A stretch of DNA of 62,018 nucleotides from Desulfobacterales bacterium (lineage in GTDB: Bacteria > Desulfobacterota > Desulfobacteria > Desulfobacterales > SpSt-501). Below are positions 40,206 to 48,672 of the stretch, piece by piece. The stretch spans positions 1 through 62,018 of the forward strand of contig JAUQXK010000131.1 of the NCBI GenBank assembly GCA_030834695.1. The letters are read 5' to 3'. The notes beneath the pieces were generated by a model that did no database searches, was not told where the DNA came from, and saw nothing but the letters and a program-made list of their open reading frames with translations. The position numbers and the translations under genes were made by a program. Within the stretch, counting starts at the first letter, position 1. Every line of letters starts with the position of its first letter.

Positions 40206-41360
40206 ATGGAACTCACCATCCTGATGCCCTGCCTGAACGAGGCCGAAACGGTCGGAATCTGCGTCGACAAGGCGCTCGCTTTTCTGCGCCGCACCGGGGT
40301 TGACGGTGAAGTGCTCATCGCCGACAACGGCAGCAGCGATGGATCGCCCGCCGTTGCGGAATCCCGCGGAGCCCGTGTCGTGCCGGTCCGCGAGCGAGGC
40401 TACGGTGCGGCGCTGAGCGGCGGGATCGCCGCCGCCCGCGGGCGTTACATCGTCATGGGCGACGCCGACGACAGCTACGATTTCTCCCGGTTGGAAGGCT
40501 TTCTAGACGAACTGCGCAACGGGGCGGACGTGGTCATGGGCAACCGCTTCAAGGGGGGCATCCAGGCGGGGGCGATGCCGGCGCTGCACCGCTGGCTGGG
40601 CAATCCGTTGCTCAGCTATATCGGGCGGCGGCTGTTCCGGATCCAGGTGAATGATTTCCACTGCGGTCTGCGCGGGGTCAATGCCCAATCGATCCGAGCT
40701 CTCAACCTGCGCACCCCGGGCATGGAGTTCGCCAGCGAGATGGTGGTGCGCGCCGCCCTGGAGGGCTTGAAAGTGGTGGAGGTGCCCACGTCCCTCTCTC
40801 CGGACGGACGCTCGCGGCCGCCGCACCTGCGCACCTGGCGGGACGGCTGGCGTCACCTCAAGTTTTTGCTGACCTATTCCCCGCGCTGGCTCTTCCTTTA
40901 CCCCGGCATCGGCTTTCTATCGCTCGGCTTGATCATCACCGCCCTGCTTTTCCCGGGGCCCCTGTGGCTGGGCGGGATCGGCCTGGAGAACAAGACCTTT
41001 ATGGCCGGATGTCTGTGCCTGCTGGTGGGGGTGCAGAGCATTGCCTTTTCGCTGCTGGTCCGGCGCTACGCTTCGCGGCAGGGGTACCTGCCGCGTCACC
41101 GGCGGTACGCCCATTTCCTCGACAACCTGACGTTGGAGCGCTTGGCCGTGGTGGCGCTCGTCCTGTTTTTTCTCGGGGGCTGCGGCGTCGCCTGGTGTTT
41201 TTTCAAGTGGTGGGGCGCCTTTTTCGGCCCCTTCGACAGCCCCGTCGCCACCCGGCTGATGGTGTTTTCCATTTCCATCCTGGCCGCTGCCACCCAAATC
41301 CTGCTCGCCGCTTTTCTCGGCGCCATCATGGACGTGGGGAAAGAAATCCAGGACCGGTGA
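40206..41360 (+). CDS. Family 2 glycosyltransferase with membrane domain
   Basis: A 384-residue protein. Residues 1-230 form a GT2 domain similar to dolichyl-phosphate sugar synthases (LTILMPCLNEAETVG, ADNGSSDGS, MGDADDSYDF with the metal-binding acidic motif, and VMGNRFKGGI). Four C-terminal membrane helices follow. It probably transfers a sugar to a polyprenyl-phosphate carrier; donor and acceptor are unknown. It pairs with the membrane protein downstream. Confidence 0.87.
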   Translation: MELTILMPCLNEAETVGICVDKALAFLRRTGVDGEVLIADNGSSDGSPAVAESRGARVVPVRERGYGAALSGGIAAARGRYIVMGDADDSYDFSRLEGFLDELRNGADVVMGNRFKGGIQAGAMPALHRWLGNPLLSYIGRRLFRIQVNDFHCGLRGVNAQSIRALNLRTPGMEFASEMVVRAALEGLKVVEVPTSLSPDGRSRPPHLRTWRDGWRHLKFLLTYSPRWLFLYPGIGFLSLGLIITALLFPGPLWLGGIGLENKTFMAGCLCLLVGVQSIAFSLLVRRYASRQGYLPRHRRYAHFLDNLTLERLAVVALVLFFLGGCGVAWCFFKWWGAFFGPFDSPVATRLMVFSISILAAATQILLAAFLGAIMDVGKEIQDR

Positions 41361-41387
41361 ACGGCTGAAAACCCAAGGCGCTCACGC

Positions 41388-42743
41388 ATGTCGAGTCCGA
41401 CTTACGAACGACTGAACTGGCGGTTCCCGGAGTGGGCGGCGTTCGCCCTGGTTTCCGGGTTGCTGCTGCTGCCGTCCCTCGTGAACGGATTTCCGTTCCT
41501 GTTCCCGGATTCCTGGGGATACTCCGGCGCCTGCCCGGATGACATGCGCAGCCCGGTGCTGGGCTGCAGCATGCGGCCGTTTACATGGCTCGGCGGAAAC
41601 TGGGCGTATGCCATCGTCCAATCCGCCGCGGCCGCCGCGGCGATCGTTCTACTCTGGTCGCGGGTCCTGGAGCGGCGATTCACCGGTGCGCTGGTGGTCG
41701 CGGTGATCGCTTCGGGCGTGGGCTTGTTTTCCGGCTGGGTTATGGCGGACGTGTGGACGTTGGTGGGGTTCATCTGCCTGTTCGTCATCGCCGCCGGCCG
41801 GTTCCATCCGGTGGCGGCGGCGGGGGTTGCCTTTGCCTGCGGCGCCCATTTCGGCAACTTCCCCGCGTTCGGCGCAACGGCCCTGGCGCTGCTGCCCATC
41901 GTTCCCGCCCGGCGGCGGTATACCGTCCGGGTCGGGTTGTGCTTCGCCGGCGCAGCAGCCCTGGTCGTGGCGGCAAACCTGATCGGCGGTTCGATCAAGT
42001 TCGGGTCCGGCAACGGATCGGTTTTCCTGGCGTCGCGGATTCTGCACGACATGCCGGAGGTCCTGGAACTCAAATGCCGTCAGGATCCGGATTTTCAGAT
42101 GTGCCGGCGAAAAGACGAAGTCCTTGCCTGGAGCGCGGAGAACCACCAAAGTTTTACCTGGACGGGGTTTTACAACCTGGGACTCGCCTGGCCGGAGTTC
42201 AACCGCATCTGCCGGGAGCTGGTTTGGTTCAGTTTGCGCGACGTGCCGCACAGCCTTTACACCCATGCGGCCGCCGCGATTCGAAATTTCGCCAGGCTGC
42301 TGCTTTTTCCCGAACTGTCCAACGGTTTTGAAACCTTCGGACCGGATTCGTTCGTCGCGGAGGACCTGCGCATCGCTTTTCCCGCCGATGTCGCGCCCTA
42401 CTTGCGCTCCCGCCAGGCCAGCGGGGAGCTCGAACGGTTTTTGAAGAAACTGGATGCGCCGTTTGTCGCGTTGGTCTGGCTGTCGAACTTCGGCTGCCTG
42501 TTGTCCGTCGTCCGGGGATGGAAACGCTGCCGTGAAGACGTGCTGGTAAAGCTGGCGCTTTTTGCCCTGATCGCAGCGGTCGCCAATGCCGTGTTCATGT
42601 CCAACCTCAGCGGCGTGTTCGGCCGCTACCAGGCGCGCATCGAATTTTTGCCGATTTTCGCGGCGCTGGTGTTGATCTGGCGCAAGTTCGCTGGAAACGG
42701 CGACCGGCATTTTCGCAATGTCTGGCCGTTGCGCGAAAGGTGA
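41388..42743 (+). CDS. Polytopic membrane protein, possible GT-C glycosyltransferase
   Basis: I do not recognise a specific family. The 451-residue protein has about nine to ten membrane helices and a ~150-residue extracytoplasmic part (residues ~205-360). The first loop after helix 1 contains FPDSWGYSG and MRPFTWLGG, which resembles the acidic first loop of GT-C enzymes that use polyprenyl-linked sugars. Neighbouring the GT2 gene, it could use the lipid-linked sugar made there; this is inference. Confidence 0.6.
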   Translation: MSSPTYERLNWRFPEWAAFALVSGLLLLPSLVNGFPFLFPDSWGYSGACPDDMRSPVLGCSMRPFTWLGGNWAYAIVQSAAAAAAIVLLWSRVLERRFTGALVVAVIASGVGLFSGWVMADVWTLVGFICLFVIAAGRFHPVAAAGVAFACGAHFGNFPAFGATALALLPIVPARRRYTVRVGLCFAGAAALVVAANLIGGSIKFGSGNGSVFLASRILHDMPEVLELKCRQDPDFQMCRRKDEVLAWSAENHQSFTWTGFYNLGLAWPEFNRICRELVWFSLRDVPHSLYTHAAAAIRNFARLLLFPELSNGFETFGPDSFVAEDLRIAFPADVAPYLRSRQASGELERFLKKLDAPFVALVWLSNFGCLLSVVRGWKRCREDVLVKLALFALIAAVANAVFMSNLSGVFGRYQARIEFLPIFAALVLIWRKFAGNGDRHFRNVWPLRER

Positions 42744-42795
42744 AAGAATTGTAGAATGATGGCTATGCAGCGTCCGGATTGGCACGCTGCTTTAT

Positions 42796-42904
42796 CAATC
42801 CGGCAATAACCGGTGCACCTTCAGCCGAGGCCCGGCGCGGCCGAAACCCCACCGCGAGGATGAGTGATAGGGGCGCTTTGAACATATTTTATTGCCGGAG
42901 AAAC
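42796..42904 (+). repeat. Intergenic repeat, copy C
   Basis: The ends TCCGGCAATAA (42799-42809) and TTATTGCCGGA (42889-42899) are a perfect 11-bp inverted repeat spanning 101 bases. The centre holds GCGGCCGAAACCCCACCGC. This copy lies just upstream of the HTH-EIIA gene and the Ehr cluster. Confidence 0.7.
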
Positions 42905-42952
42905 AACTTGAGAAAAAACCGGATTGGTTTGTGGTTGGAAGGTCGTCGATAA

Positions 42953-43657
42953 ATGGAGCTGAGCGTCCGCAAGGCCGCGGCGTTGCTGGGGGTATCTGAA
43001 AACACGATCTACCGCTGGATCGAAGAGCGGCAGATCCCTGCCTACCGGGTCAACGAGAGCTACCGGTTCAACCACGCCGAGCTGCTGGAATGGGCCAACT
43101 CGCACCCGGTCCGCCCTCCGGCCAGCCTGATCGAGGAGGCCGAGGCGGTCCACACGGCCTTTGCCCTGGAGGACGCCCTGCGGACCGGCGGCGTGTTTGA
43201 AAAGATCACGGGCCATGACGGTCGCAGCGTCCTGGAAGCGCTGGTGGCCGCCATGCCATTGCCGCAGGATGTCGAGCGGGAATTTTTGCTGCAGATGCTG
43301 CTGGCGCGGGAATCCGCCGGTTCGACCGGCATCGGCGACGGCGTGGCCATCCCGCACGCCCGCAATCCCATCGTCATGCGCATTCCCCGGCCGCTCGTTT
43401 CGCTGTGCTATCTGGAGCAGCCGATCGATTTCGGCGCCATCGACGGCAAGCCGGTCCATACGTTGTTTGCCATCGTCAGCCCCACCATCAAAACCCACCT
43501 TGGCCTGTTGTCGCGCCTGGCCTTCGCGCTGCGCGACGCCGAGTTCGCCCAAGCCGTCGCCCGGCGGGACCCGTGCGATGTGATGTTCGCCGAAGCCCGC
43601 CGAATCGACCGTCTGCTGGCGCAGCATGAACTCGAACGGGCGGCGGTTCGGCCATGA
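42953..43657 (+). CDS. HTH-PTS EIIA (PtsN-like) fusion regulator
   Basis: A 234-residue protein. Residues 1-55 are an excisionase/MerR-type HTH (VRKAAALLGVSENTIYRWIEERQIPAYRV). Residues ~75-225 are a fructose/nitrogen EIIA domain with phosphoacceptor His135 in GVAIPHARNPI. A phosphorylation state set by a PTS relay could switch DNA binding. It overlaps the first Ehr gene by 4 bases, so it probably belongs to the same operon and may control it. Confidence 0.85.
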   Translation: MELSVRKAAALLGVSENTIYRWIEERQIPAYRVNESYRFNHAELLEWANSHPVRPPASLIEEAEAVHTAFALEDALRTGGVFEKITGHDGRSVLEALVAAMPLPQDVEREFLLQMLLARESAGSTGIGDGVAIPHARNPIVMRIPRPLVSLCYLEQPIDFGAIDGKPVHTLFAIVSPTIKTHLGLLSRLAFALRDAEFAQAVARRDPCDVMFAEARRIDRLLAQHELERAAVRP

Positions 43658-45630
43658 TGCTTTTCCTGACAGCCCTGGCGGTCATGACGGCCGGCGGAGC
43701 AGCATGTCTTCTGATCGGCCGCCGGCCGGCCGCCTCGTGGGTGGGCGCTTCCACCTGCGTGCTTGCCTCCGCCGCCGTCCTGGCGGCGGCTGCCGGTGCG
43801 ATGATCTCCGGGCGGGCCGATGAGCTGCTCCTGCCGTGGCCCATCCCGTTCGGTTCCTTCCATGTGGGGGTCGACGGCCTGTCCGCGTTTTTTGCGCTGG
43901 TGATCGCGTTGGTATGCCCGGCGGCGGCGATTTACGGCGTTTCCTATTTGAAACCCTACCAAGAGAAGAAGAGCCTGGGGCGCACCTGGTTTTTTTTCAA
44001 CCTCCTCATCGTGAGCATGCTGCTGGTGGTCGCCGCCCGCGATGCCGTGCTGTTTCTGATCGCCTGGGAGGTCATGGCCCTGACCTCTTTTTTTCTGGTG
44101 ATGTTCGATGGCGAGCAGGCGGAGACCGTGGCGGCAGGCTGGACGTACTTGATCGCCACCCATCTCGGGACGGCCTTCTTGTTGGCCATGTTCGTGCTGC
44201 TGAGCGGTGACGGGCCGAGTATGGACTTCAGCCGCCTGCGCGCCGCATCCCCGGCGGCGGCCGGCGCTTGCTTCCTGCTGGCGTTGGCGGGGTTCGGGAC
44301 CAAGGCCGGATTCGTTCCGTTGCACGTCTGGCTTCCCCAGGCGCATCCGGCCGCACCCTCGCACGTCTCGGCCGTGATGAGCGGGGTGATGATCAAAACC
44401 GGGATCTACGGGCTGCTGCGGGTCCTGACGTTGCTGGGCGCCCCGGAGGGTTGGTGGGGCTGGACCCTGGTGGGAGTGGGGGCTGTCTCCGGCATCCTGG
44501 GGGTGCTGCTGGCGTTGGCCCAGCACGATCTCAAGCGTCTGCTGGCCTACCACAGCGTCGAGAACATCGGGATCATCACGCTGGGGATCGGGCTGGGGCT
44601 GATCGGCGCCAGCTCCGGCGACGCCGCCCTGGCCGTGCTCGGCATGCTGGGGGCCATCCTGCATGTCCTCAACCACGCTGTATTCAAGGCCCTGCTGTTT
44701 CTGGGCGCCGGCGCCATTCTGCATGCCACCGGCAGCCGCAACATCGAGCAGTTGGGCGGCCTGATTCGGCGCATGGGCACCACCGGTGCGACGTTCTTGA
44801 TCGGATCGGCGGCGATTTCAGGACTGCCGCCCCTCAACGGGTTTGTCAGTGAATTCCTGATCTATGCCGGAGCGTTCGGAGCCCTCGCCGGGAAGCCGGG
44901 AACGGGCGCGGCCGCCTTGCCGGCCCTGATCGTGATCCTGGCCCTGGCCATGATCGGCGGACTGGCGGCGGCCTGTTTCGCCAAGGCCTTCGGCATGGCC
45001 TTCCTGGGGGAACCGCGCAGCGGCGCGGCCGACTGCGCCCATGAGGCCCCGGCCGGGATGTGCCTTCCCATGATCGTTTTGTCCGCGCTGTGCGTGGGCA
45101 TCGGGTTGCTGGGCGCGCTGGCGGTCGCGGCGGCGGTGCCGGCGGCCGCGGTGCTGCTGCCGGCCGCGGACGTCCTGGACCTGGCCCGTCCGGCCCGGCT
45201 TTGGCTGGGCTACATCAGCGCCGGAGCGCTGCTGCTCCTGGTCCTGGCCGCGGCGCTCGCGGCGCTGCGGCGCCGGCTGCTTTCCGGAAGGGAGGTCGGC
45301 CGGACGGTGACCTGGGACTGCGGGTATGCCGCCCCCACCGCCCGGATGCAGTACACGGCCTCTTCGTTTGCCTCACCGCTGCTGGGCTCCTTCCGCCTGA
45401 TTTTGCGTCCGGATCTGCAGGTGCAGGCCCCCCAAGCGATGTTCCCGGCAGCGGCGTCCCTGCACACCCGGGTCGAGGACACCTTCGAGCGCCACGTCTT
45501 CAAGCCGGCGTTCCGGCTGGTGAGGAAGCTGGCGCTCCGGCTGCACTGGCTGCAGGCCGGCCCCAACCAGCTGTATGTGCTCTATGTGGCGATCGCCGTC
45601 ATGGCTCTCCTCGTCTGGAAGCTGAGGTAG
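43654..45630 (+). CDS. Hydrogenase-4/Ehr complex membrane subunit, HyfB/NuoL-like
   Basis: A 658-residue Mrp-type antiporter-like subunit with about 15 membrane helices. It contains the proton-translocation motif region FGTKAGFVPLHVWLPQAHPAAPSHVSAVMSG, split by the family's conserved His-containing turn, and YHSVENIGIITLG. The C-terminal hydrophilic region (residues ~560-640) is HyfB-like. It is the first structural gene of a six-gene complex I-related cluster. Confidence 0.9.
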   Translation: MMLFLTALAVMTAGGAACLLIGRRPAASWVGASTCVLASAAVLAAAAGAMISGRADELLLPWPIPFGSFHVGVDGLSAFFALVIALVCPAAAIYGVSYLKPYQEKKSLGRTWFFFNLLIVSMLLVVAARDAVLFLIAWEVMALTSFFLVMFDGEQAETVAAGWTYLIATHLGTAFLLAMFVLLSGDGPSMDFSRLRAASPAAAGACFLLALAGFGTKAGFVPLHVWLPQAHPAAPSHVSAVMSGVMIKTGIYGLLRVLTLLGAPEGWWGWTLVGVGAVSGILGVLLALAQHDLKRLLAYHSVENIGIITLGIGLGLIGASSGDAALAVLGMLGAILHVLNHAVFKALLFLGAGAILHATGSRNIEQLGGLIRRMGTTGATFLIGSAAISGLPPLNGFVSEFLIYAGAFGALAGKPGTGAAALPALIVILALAMIGGLAAACFAKAFGMAFLGEPRSGAADCAHEAPAGMCLPMIVLSALCVGIGLLGALAVAAAVPAAAVLLPAADVLDLARPARLWLGYISAGALLLLVLAAALAALRRRLLSGREVGRTVTWDCGYAAPTARMQYTASSFASPLLGSFRLILRPDLQVQAPQAMFPAAASLHTRVEDTFERHVFKPAFRLVRKLALRLHWLQAGPNQLYVLYVAIAVMALLVWKLR

Positions 45631-45636
45631 AAGGGC

Positions 45637-46551
45637 ATGCCGATCGCCGCCATCATCCAGGTCCTGTTGGCGCTGCTGCTCGCACCCCTGCTGCCCGGTG
45701 TGATCAACCGGGTGAAGGCTTTCTTCGCCGGGCGCTGCGGGCCACCGTTGCTTCAGCCCTACTACGACATTCTCAAGCTTCTGAGAAAGGGTGCGGTCTA
45801 CAGCCGGACGACCAGCTGGGTCTTCCGCGCCGGGCCGGTTCTGGGGCTGGCGGCGGCTATGGTCAGTCTCACCGTTCTGCCCCTGGGCGGCACCCCGGCC
45901 GCGCTGGCCTTCCACGGGGACCTGCTGCTGTTCGCCTACCTGCTGGGCCTCATGCGCTTTGTGACCATGACGGCCGCCCTGGACACCGGCTCGGCTTTCG
46001 AGGGGATGGGCGCCAGCCGCGAGGCCTGGTTTGCGATGCTGGCCGAGCCGGCCCTGCTGCTCGGCCTGGCGGCCATGGCCGTGCACACCGGGAGTCTTTC
46101 GCTCAGCGGCATGCTGGACGGCCTCGCCCTGGCGGATATCCGCGGACCCGGCGCGCCGCTGCTGCTGCTGGTCGCGGTGGCCTTCACGATCGTGCTGCTG
46201 ACCGAAAACGCGCGCATCCCGGTGGACGACCCCAACACGCATCTCGAGCTCACCATGATCCATGAGGTCATGGTGCTGGACCATGGCGGGGTCGACTTCG
46301 GCTTCATCCAGTATGCCGCCTGCTTGAAGCTGTGGGCCCTGGCGGCGCTCCTGACCGGCGTGCTGCTGCCGCCGCCCGGCGGCTGGCCGCCGGCGAACAT
46401 GGCGCTCGGCGTGGCGCTGATTCTGGCGGTGGCGGTCATGGTGGGCGTGATCGAATCGGTGATGGCCCGGCTGAAACTGGTGCGGGTGCCGCAGCTGCTG
46501 GTGGCGGCCTCGGTGCTGTCCGCACTGGCGCTGGCGCTGGTGTTGAGGTAG
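45637..46551 (+). CDS. HyfC/NuoH-like membrane subunit of the Ehr complex
   Basis: A 304-residue NuoH-type protein that would join the peripheral arm to the membrane arm. Family marks include RCGPPLLQPYYDILKLLRKG, EGMGASREAWFAMLAEPAL and TENARIPVDDPNTHLELTMIH, split here by the conserved Pro-Asp turn. About eight helices are seen. It lies 6 bases after the HyfB-like gene. Confidence 0.9.
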   Translation: MPIAAIIQVLLALLLAPLLPGVINRVKAFFAGRCGPPLLQPYYDILKLLRKGAVYSRTTSWVFRAGPVLGLAAAMVSLTVLPLGGTPAALAFHGDLLLFAYLLGLMRFVTMTAALDTGSAFEGMGASREAWFAMLAEPALLLGLAAMAVHTGSLSLSGMLDGLALADIRGPGAPLLLLVAVAFTIVLLTENARIPVDDPNTHLELTMIHEVMVLDHGGVDFGFIQYAACLKLWALAALLTGVLLPPPGGWPPANMALGVALILAVAVMVGVIESVMARLKLVRVPQLLVAASVLSALALALVLR

Positions 46552-46553
46552 AC

Positions 46554-47198
46554 ATGCCGACTGCATTGGACATCCTGGCCGTTCTGCTGATTCTGGCCAA
46601 CCTGCGCCTGCTCGGCTCCAGCCGCCTGGCGGCCTGCATCCGGGCGGTCGCCCTGCAGGCCGTCATCCTGGGGGCGGCCGCGCTGCTGGTCAATCTATCC
46701 GACCTCGATGTCCGGGTGGTCATCATCGCCGTCGCCAGCACGGGCCTCAAGGCCGGCGCACTTCCATGGCTGCTGCGCCGCGCGATCCGGGAATCGGGAG
46801 CCGTGAACGAGATCGAGCCCTTCATCGGGTTCACGGCTTCGCTCCTGGTCGGAGTGGGCCTGCTGGGCCTTTGCTTTCTCATCGGCTCCCCGCTCTCGGC
46901 CCATGTGGCCGCGGAATCCGGCCTGCTGATCACGGTATCCCTGTTCACCACGGCAACGGGTCTGCTGGTCATCGTTTCGCGGCGCAAGGCGGTGACACAG
47001 GTGCTGGGCTACCTGGCCATGGAAAACGGCATCTACGCCTTCGGCATGGCCTTTGCCATCCAGGAGCCGCTGCTGGTCGAAATGGGCGTGCTGCTGGACG
47101 TCTTCGTGGCCGTTTTCGTCATGGGGATTACCATCTACAACATCAGCCGGGAGTTCGATCACATCGACACCGACCGGCTGTCGGCTCTGAGGGACTGA
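46554..47198 (+). CDS. HyfE-like membrane subunit of the Ehr complex
   Basis: A 214-residue protein with about seven helices, similar to HyfE, whose N-terminal part resembles NuoK. LKAGALPWLLRRAIRESGAVNEIEP and GYLAMENGIYAFGMA carry the charged residues of NuoK-like subunits. ATG 46554 is 2 bases after the previous stop. Confidence 0.87.
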   Translation: MPTALDILAVLLILANLRLLGSSRLAACIRAVALQAVILGAAALLVNLSDLDVRVVIIAVASTGLKAGALPWLLRRAIRESGAVNEIEPFIGFTASLLVGVGLLGLCFLIGSPLSAHVAAESGLLITVSLFTTATGLLVIVSRRKAVTQVLGYLAMENGIYAFGMAFAIQEPLLVEMGVLLDVFVAVFVMGITIYNISREFDHIDTDRLSALRD

Positions 47199-47202
47199 GG
47201 CG

Positions 47203-48672
47203 ATGCTCTGGCTGCTCCTGCTGATTCCGACCGGCGCGGGGCTTCTATCCATGACGCTGCGGCGGCAAGCCCGGCTGCGGCGCTGGCTGCTGCTGATGGC
47301 GGCGGCCGCGCATGCCGCTCTCACCGCATCGGCCTGGGTGGTCCGCCCCGAGGCGGTGCTGTACGGATGGCTTGGGCTGGACCCGGTGTCCCTGCTTTTT
47401 TTGAGCATCACGAGCGGTCTTTTTCTGGCGACCTCGGTTTACGCAGCCGGGTATCTGCGGCGGGAACCTCCCCGCAAGACGGACTTCCAGGAGGGATTGT
47501 TGTTTACGGACGCGCCGGAAGCCCGGTTTGTCGGCTGCCTGCTGCTGTTTCTGGCGACGATGACCCTGGTGGCCGTATCCCGCCACCTCGGGCTGCTCTG
47601 GGTGGGAGTGGAGGCCACTACGCTCGCCAGCGCTCCGCTCATCTATTTCCACCGCCATCACCGCAGCCTCGAAGCCACCTGGAAATACCTGCTCATTTGC
47701 TCGGTCGGCATCGCGCTGGCCCTGCAGGGAAATTTTTTTCTGGCCGTGGCCGCCAAGGGCACCCCGGAGGTGCACCTGACCATCGAGCACCTCATGGCCA
47801 GCAGCCGGCAGCTGGACCCGTTGTGGCTCAAGGCGGCCTTTCTGCTCCTGCTCGTGGGTTACGGCACCAAGATGGGCCTCGCGCCCATGCACACCTGGCT
47901 GCCCGACGCCCACAGTGAAGCCCCCTCGGTGGTATCGGCCCTGCTGTCCGGGGCCCTGCTGAACTGCGCCTTCCTGGGCATCCTGCGGGTGCACGCGCTC
48001 CTGGGGGCGGCCGGGCTGGGCGATTTCAGCGGCCAGCTGTTGATCGGGCTGGGCTTGGTATCGATGGCCGTGGCAGCGGTGTTCATCATCGAGCAGGCCG
48101 ACTTCAAGCGCATGCTGGCCTATTCCAGCGTGGAACACATGGGGATCCTTTCTTTGGGGGCCGGCCTGGGCGGCCTGGCCGGCCTGGGATCCATGCTGCA
48201 CATGGTCAACCACTCCTTTGCCAAAGCGATGCTGTTCCTGCTGGCGGGCAACATCCTGGCCGCCTACCGGACCAAGAGCACCCGCCAGGTTCGCGGTCTG
48301 CTGCAGGCCCTGCCGCTCACGGGTCCGCTGTGGGTGGCGGGTTTCCTGGCCATCGCCGGGTCGCCGCCGTTCGGGTTGTTCGTGAGCGAGTTGATCATCC
48401 TCAAGGGAGCTCTCCAGGGTGGACATGTTCTGATCGCAGCGGCCTATCTGCTCATATTGGGTATTATTTTCGTGGCCATGGCGCGCAGCGTGCTGCAGAT
48501 GGCTTACGGCGTGCCGGAGGGGGCCGCCCCCGAATCCACGCGGGTGCAAGAGGCCTGGGCCGTGCTGCCGCCCATGGCGCTGGGGGCGCTGGTGCTGGCC
48601 CTGGGGGTCTACATGCCGGCGTGGCTTCAAGAGGCCCTGTCCGGCGCCGCGCAGGCAGCGGGGGTCCGCTGA
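47203..48672 (+). CDS. HyfF/NuoN-like antiporter subunit of the Ehr complex
   Basis: A 489-residue second Mrp-type antiporter-like subunit. It has GYGTKMGLAPMHTWLPDAHSEAPSVVSALLSG, containing the channel Lys and His, and AYSSVEHMGILSLG. Two antiporter-like subunits in one cluster are typical of Hyf and Ehr complexes and suggest that at least two ions could be moved per cycle. Its stop overlaps the next ATG by 1 base. Confidence 0.9.
   Translation: MLWLLLLIPTGAGLLSMTLRRQARLRRWLLLMAAAAHAALTASAWVVRPEAVLYGWLGLDPVSLLFLSITSGLFLATSVYAAGYLRREPPRKTDFQEGLLFTDAPEARFVGCLLLFLATMTLVAVSRHLGLLWVGVEATTLASAPLIYFHRHHRSLEATWKYLLICSVGIALALQGNFFLAVAAKGTPEVHLTIEHLMASSRQLDPLWLKAAFLLLLVGYGTKMGLAPMHTWLPDAHSEAPSVVSALLSGALLNCAFLGILRVHALLGAAGLGDFSGQLLIGLGLVSMAVAAVFIIEQADFKRMLAYSSVEHMGILSLGAGLGGLAGLGSMLHMVNHSFAKAMLFLLAGNILAAYRTKSTRQVRGLLQALPLTGPLWVAGFLAIAGSPPFGLFVSELIILKGALQGGHVLIAAAYLLILGIIFVAMARSVLQMAYGVPEGAAPESTRVQEAWAVLPPMALGALVLALGVYMPAWLQEALSGAAQAAGVR

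Noticed and set aside
45373-46566. 397-codon open frame on the minus strand, His/Gln-rich
   Set aside because: It is antisense to the HyfB/HyfC-like genes; such His/Gln-rich products are typical mirror images of membrane protein genes.
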